From Gambelia wislizenii (lineage: Eukaryota > Chordata > Lepidosauria > Squamata > Crotaphytidae): a stretch of DNA of 64,000 nt. Shown piece after piece: positions 51,801 through 55,924 of this stretch; the stretch's first letter is position 1; each line of letters begins with the position of its first letter. Location of the stretch: the NCBI GenBank assembly GCA_030847615.1, contig JAUMIR010000001.1, positions 68,771,501 to 68,835,500 of the forward strand, written 5' to 3'. Made by a program: the position numbers and the translations under genes. The notes below the pieces were generated by a model. That model worked only from the letters and a program-made list of their open reading frames with translations. It was not told where the DNA came from and did no database searches.

Positions 51801-54800
51801 CCAATATAAGCCCCCTTGAGTTTTAAGATCCCTATCCCACCGCCATCACAAGTAAATCTGTTGAAGACACAGCAGAGAGCTTTCTCAGTGACTGACTGTG
51901 GAATTCCCTCCCAGAAGAGACTTGGTTGGCCCCCTCTCTTCTCTCTTTCTATTGACAGCCAAAGGAGATCTTTATGTTTGCCCAGGTCATTGAGAGCTGA
52001 CTGTCTGCTGGAGGAAATCTCTTCATTAGGGTATGTTGTCTTTGTATTTGCACTTGTATTATTAGTATTATAGTTCAACTGCCTTTTAAAAATGGTTTTA
52101 AATTAATGTTTTTAATGTGATAGTTCAATTGTATTTTTTTAAAAAACCTTAGTAACATCCATTGTTAAGTGTATTTTTCTTTAACTCCGCTATTAGCCAC
52201 CTTAGGTCCCATACTGGAAGAAAGGCAGGATATAAATTATTTACTTCCAGAACCCCCATATCCAACATGGTCATTGCAGTCATCTGCTGGCAATATGAAT
52301 TTGACTTATGGTGACTATATGAATAACAGACCTCTGAGAGCCCTGGCATTGTTTAGAAATTATTTGCATCAGAGCTTAGAAAAGCCACTGGCTATGCTAA
52401 CTGAGGAATTCTGGAAGATGAAGTCAAAACAGAAACTTTTCCAAGCTCTGTTCTTGTCAGATTTGATTTACAAATGTTTTTCCAGACAAAACTGAATGTA
52501 AAATGAATGTACCCTTCTCTGCAGAAACATTCTTCACCTCCAATATGTGGACCATGCAGCTGCAGATGAAAACCATAACTGCAAAAAACACACTAGCTGA
52601 TATTCTGGAATAGCTCCCTTCAAGAACACTGGCATTCCTAAAGAAGTGAGGCCTCTATACATCATCGGCATCTTCTCACAGTCTTTTGCTGCATTTGCTC
52701 TGTGGAACTTGTTTGCCTGTTTTTTTTTTTCTTCTTATCTATATACATTTTTAAAAAATATATGTGTACTGCTTCTCCATGGCAAAGCATGATCCTAGCT
52801 TGGTACCAAAAACATAAACAGCATATAATGTATCAACCATAGAATTAGAATCATTTTAAAAAAGCATAAAACATCAAACAAAACACACCAAATTTTCAAA
52901 ATGTCCTTTAAAAAAATGTTAAAATTCTCCTCAAAATGCATGGACAAATAAGGACATTTTAATTTGGCACTGAAAAGAACACAGAAGCAATAGGACAATC
53001 ATATCCCCCTTGGGAGAGCATTCCAAATTCACAGTTCCATCACGAAGAATGCCCTCTTTCAATGCACTTCTCCCAATGACGGCAATCTCTCTTTATATCT
53101 AAAGAAAGTGTGAAGAACCAGCTGTCCTCTAGATACTGTTGGACACCAAAACCAATCAGCCCCAGCCTGATTGGCCAATGGCTGTGAATGATGGGAGCTA
53201 TAGTTCAACAACCCCTGGAGAACAACAGTTTCTTCACTCTTCGTTTAAGGGCAACAACTTTTTTGAAGCTGAAAGTCCAAGGCTGCTTAGTGCCTGTATG
53301 GGAGACCCACTCAAGTATCTTGTGTATTCTACCTTTAGCTCATGGAGGAAAGGCAATAAAAACAGAGCGGCTGCAATTTTACAGTACTGTGGTAGGACTT
53401 GCACAGTTCAAGTTAAGCTTTTTAGCTGACCAATCTTATCTCTTGCCTGCTCAAGGTGAAAGCCTTGGAAACTGATAGGCTCTCTTCCATGAGAGGTTTT
53501 TAAGCGGAGACTGTATGGACATCTTACCATGGATGCTATAGCTGCCGGTTGCATTGGTAGAGATTTGGATGAGATGACCTTTGATGTCTCTGCAAAATCC
53601 ATGATTCTACTTCAAGATGCAGGTCTACCCTCTGCTCTCCATTGTTGGCTTGCATTGATGTGTACGGGGCAATGGTTACAGAAATCCTTTTTTTCTCCCT
53701 CAGTTACAGAAGGTTATAATTAACCACTCTTTCAACCAAGCTCTTTTTCTTATACCAATGTTCTAACTTAAGACACCCTGCAGCTCCCAAACCACCAAAT
53801 GTTGCCAGCTTTCATTTCAGCAGATTGAAAAATGTATTAGCCTATAGAAATGAAAGCTTCAACATCCAAGAACACAGCAGGCCGCTCTGTTCCAAACTGA
53901 TTGGGAAACGAATGTCAGTAAAATCAAAGATTTGATTTTCTCAGCAAGCTATTTTGAAGGCTAAGAAACAGCTTTGCATATTCTGTGATATACCTCACCC
54001 AATTCCTATCATCTATTAGCATCTCTGTCTCTTTGGGGCCTTAAATTACCATTTTTTTAAGTAATCCTTAATGATCTACATATCTCTGAAATCCAACTGG
54101 CATCAGAATTGTGTTTCATTGGAAAACTGGAGGAAGGCCTTTGTGGCAGCTGCACCCAAACTTAGGAATCTTATCTCTAGTTTGCACTTTTGTTAGTGAT
54201 TTTTTTGGTGTGTGGAACATGTCTTTCAACACACAGGCATTTGGAAGAGAAATTTTATTCCTCCTCTGATTGATGCATTTTAACTGTGGCTCTTTTACAA
54301 ACATGTTAATTATATTTACAGATGCCATTAAAAATACTTAATTGTTGTTTAATGTGATATGTTTTTATTGAATGTATTAATGCCAGCTTGAGCACTATTG
54401 GTGAAAAGGTGGGATAGGTATATACAAGACAACAATAACAAGTGACTTGCAACAAAAGTTTGCATGTGGAATGCTCTTCTTTAGAGTCTCAGCCAGACAT
54501 CAATGTCACCTTTCAGGATATGCCATGCCATGCCATGCCGTTTCCTTTTCTACTGACAGCAAATATTATATGGTCAGTAGGCATACACGATTGCCACCGG
54601 GTGTTTTTCGAGGGAGGAGGGGGCTATGGTCCTCCCTTAGGGGTTTTCCTAAGGATTTTTTAAATACATCCACAAGCTTTGTCATGGATGCTGTTACCAG
54701 CAACTTGTGCACAGATGATGCTGGCCTCCCAAAACTAGCATTTGGACAATAACCTTACTAAAAGTATATATGAGTCTACTGTCCTTTATAAGGTAGCCCC

Positions 54801-55893
54801 TGTCCATCAATTGCCCTGAATAGCTACCTGTTAAGACAGTTCTTTATGATCTACCTTTCAAGCTGGACCACCTAGTATTATAGGAGAAAAGGCATAATGC
54901 CTTGAAATACCCATTGCTATCCAAAGAACTCAACAGCTAGTTCCATGTATCACCATTATCATTGTAATTTATACCTGCCCTTTCCTGAAAACCAGCATTT
55001 AAGGCTGCTGTACTGAAAGGGGAATTAGGCAGAGCCTGGATCGCAACTCCAGAATTCTCCAGTCAGCACACAGCACAGCTGGCTGGGGAATTCTGAGGGC
55101 TGTAGTCTAAAACATGAACTTTATCAGATCCGGGACCAATGGCAGCTTTACATAGCACAACAAGGGGGAGTTTCAAAATTTTTGTGATAATTGGCACTAG
55201 GGACTGTTGTACTAACTTTACCTCGGCTAGTATTGGACTGAAGAGAATGTTTCTGTATTGTTATAGTAAACAGAGAGTTTTACTTGCCTGTCAGCATCAG
55301 TCACCAATGCCAGACGCCCATAATCCCAGGCCACTTTACGTAAAATGGAAAAAACAAACAGTAGTGCCTGCAGAAAGGCAAATAAGGAAATGTAAGGCAA
55401 AGTTCTCCTAGTTGGCTGGCTGACATAGGTATCACTGTAATGCTCCCAATAACATACAATGAACAGCAAAGTTGGCTTACTGCATACTAGTAACCAGAAC
55501 TGAAGCACTACAAAGGCCAAATTCTTCAAATTTATCACAAAATAACATTACATTAAAAAAGTGCATATTTTGTTTTTTTCCTGGTAATTAATGTACCTAC
55601 AGACTGTTAGCCACAAACTCTGTGAGCCTGTAGTGGTTTTACTTTTATTTTGATGGTGCAGAATAAACATTTCTGGTACTTCAACTTCCTGTGTGTGTGT
55701 GTGCGTGCGTGCGTGTGCGTGTGTAAACGCAGAAAAAATCCCAACCCGGAAACATCTCCTAAACCCAAGGAGACCTTCTGCTTTGCTTTCTGCAACCGGA
55801 CTTGTTTATCTCGGATTGGCCTTTTCAGTCATCAGCACGCTTGCAGAAAGCGCAGGATGAGTCCTTCCTGAATCTTCGTTTGTGAAGAAAAGC

Positions 55894-55924
<31 letters not shown>

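Noticed and set aside
55283..55284. Canonical GT donor for exon 3 at CAA|GTAAAA
   Set aside because: It shifts the frame into exon 4 and destroys the conserved Tyr-Val-Ala-Ser continuation; the GC donor four bases earlier fits.
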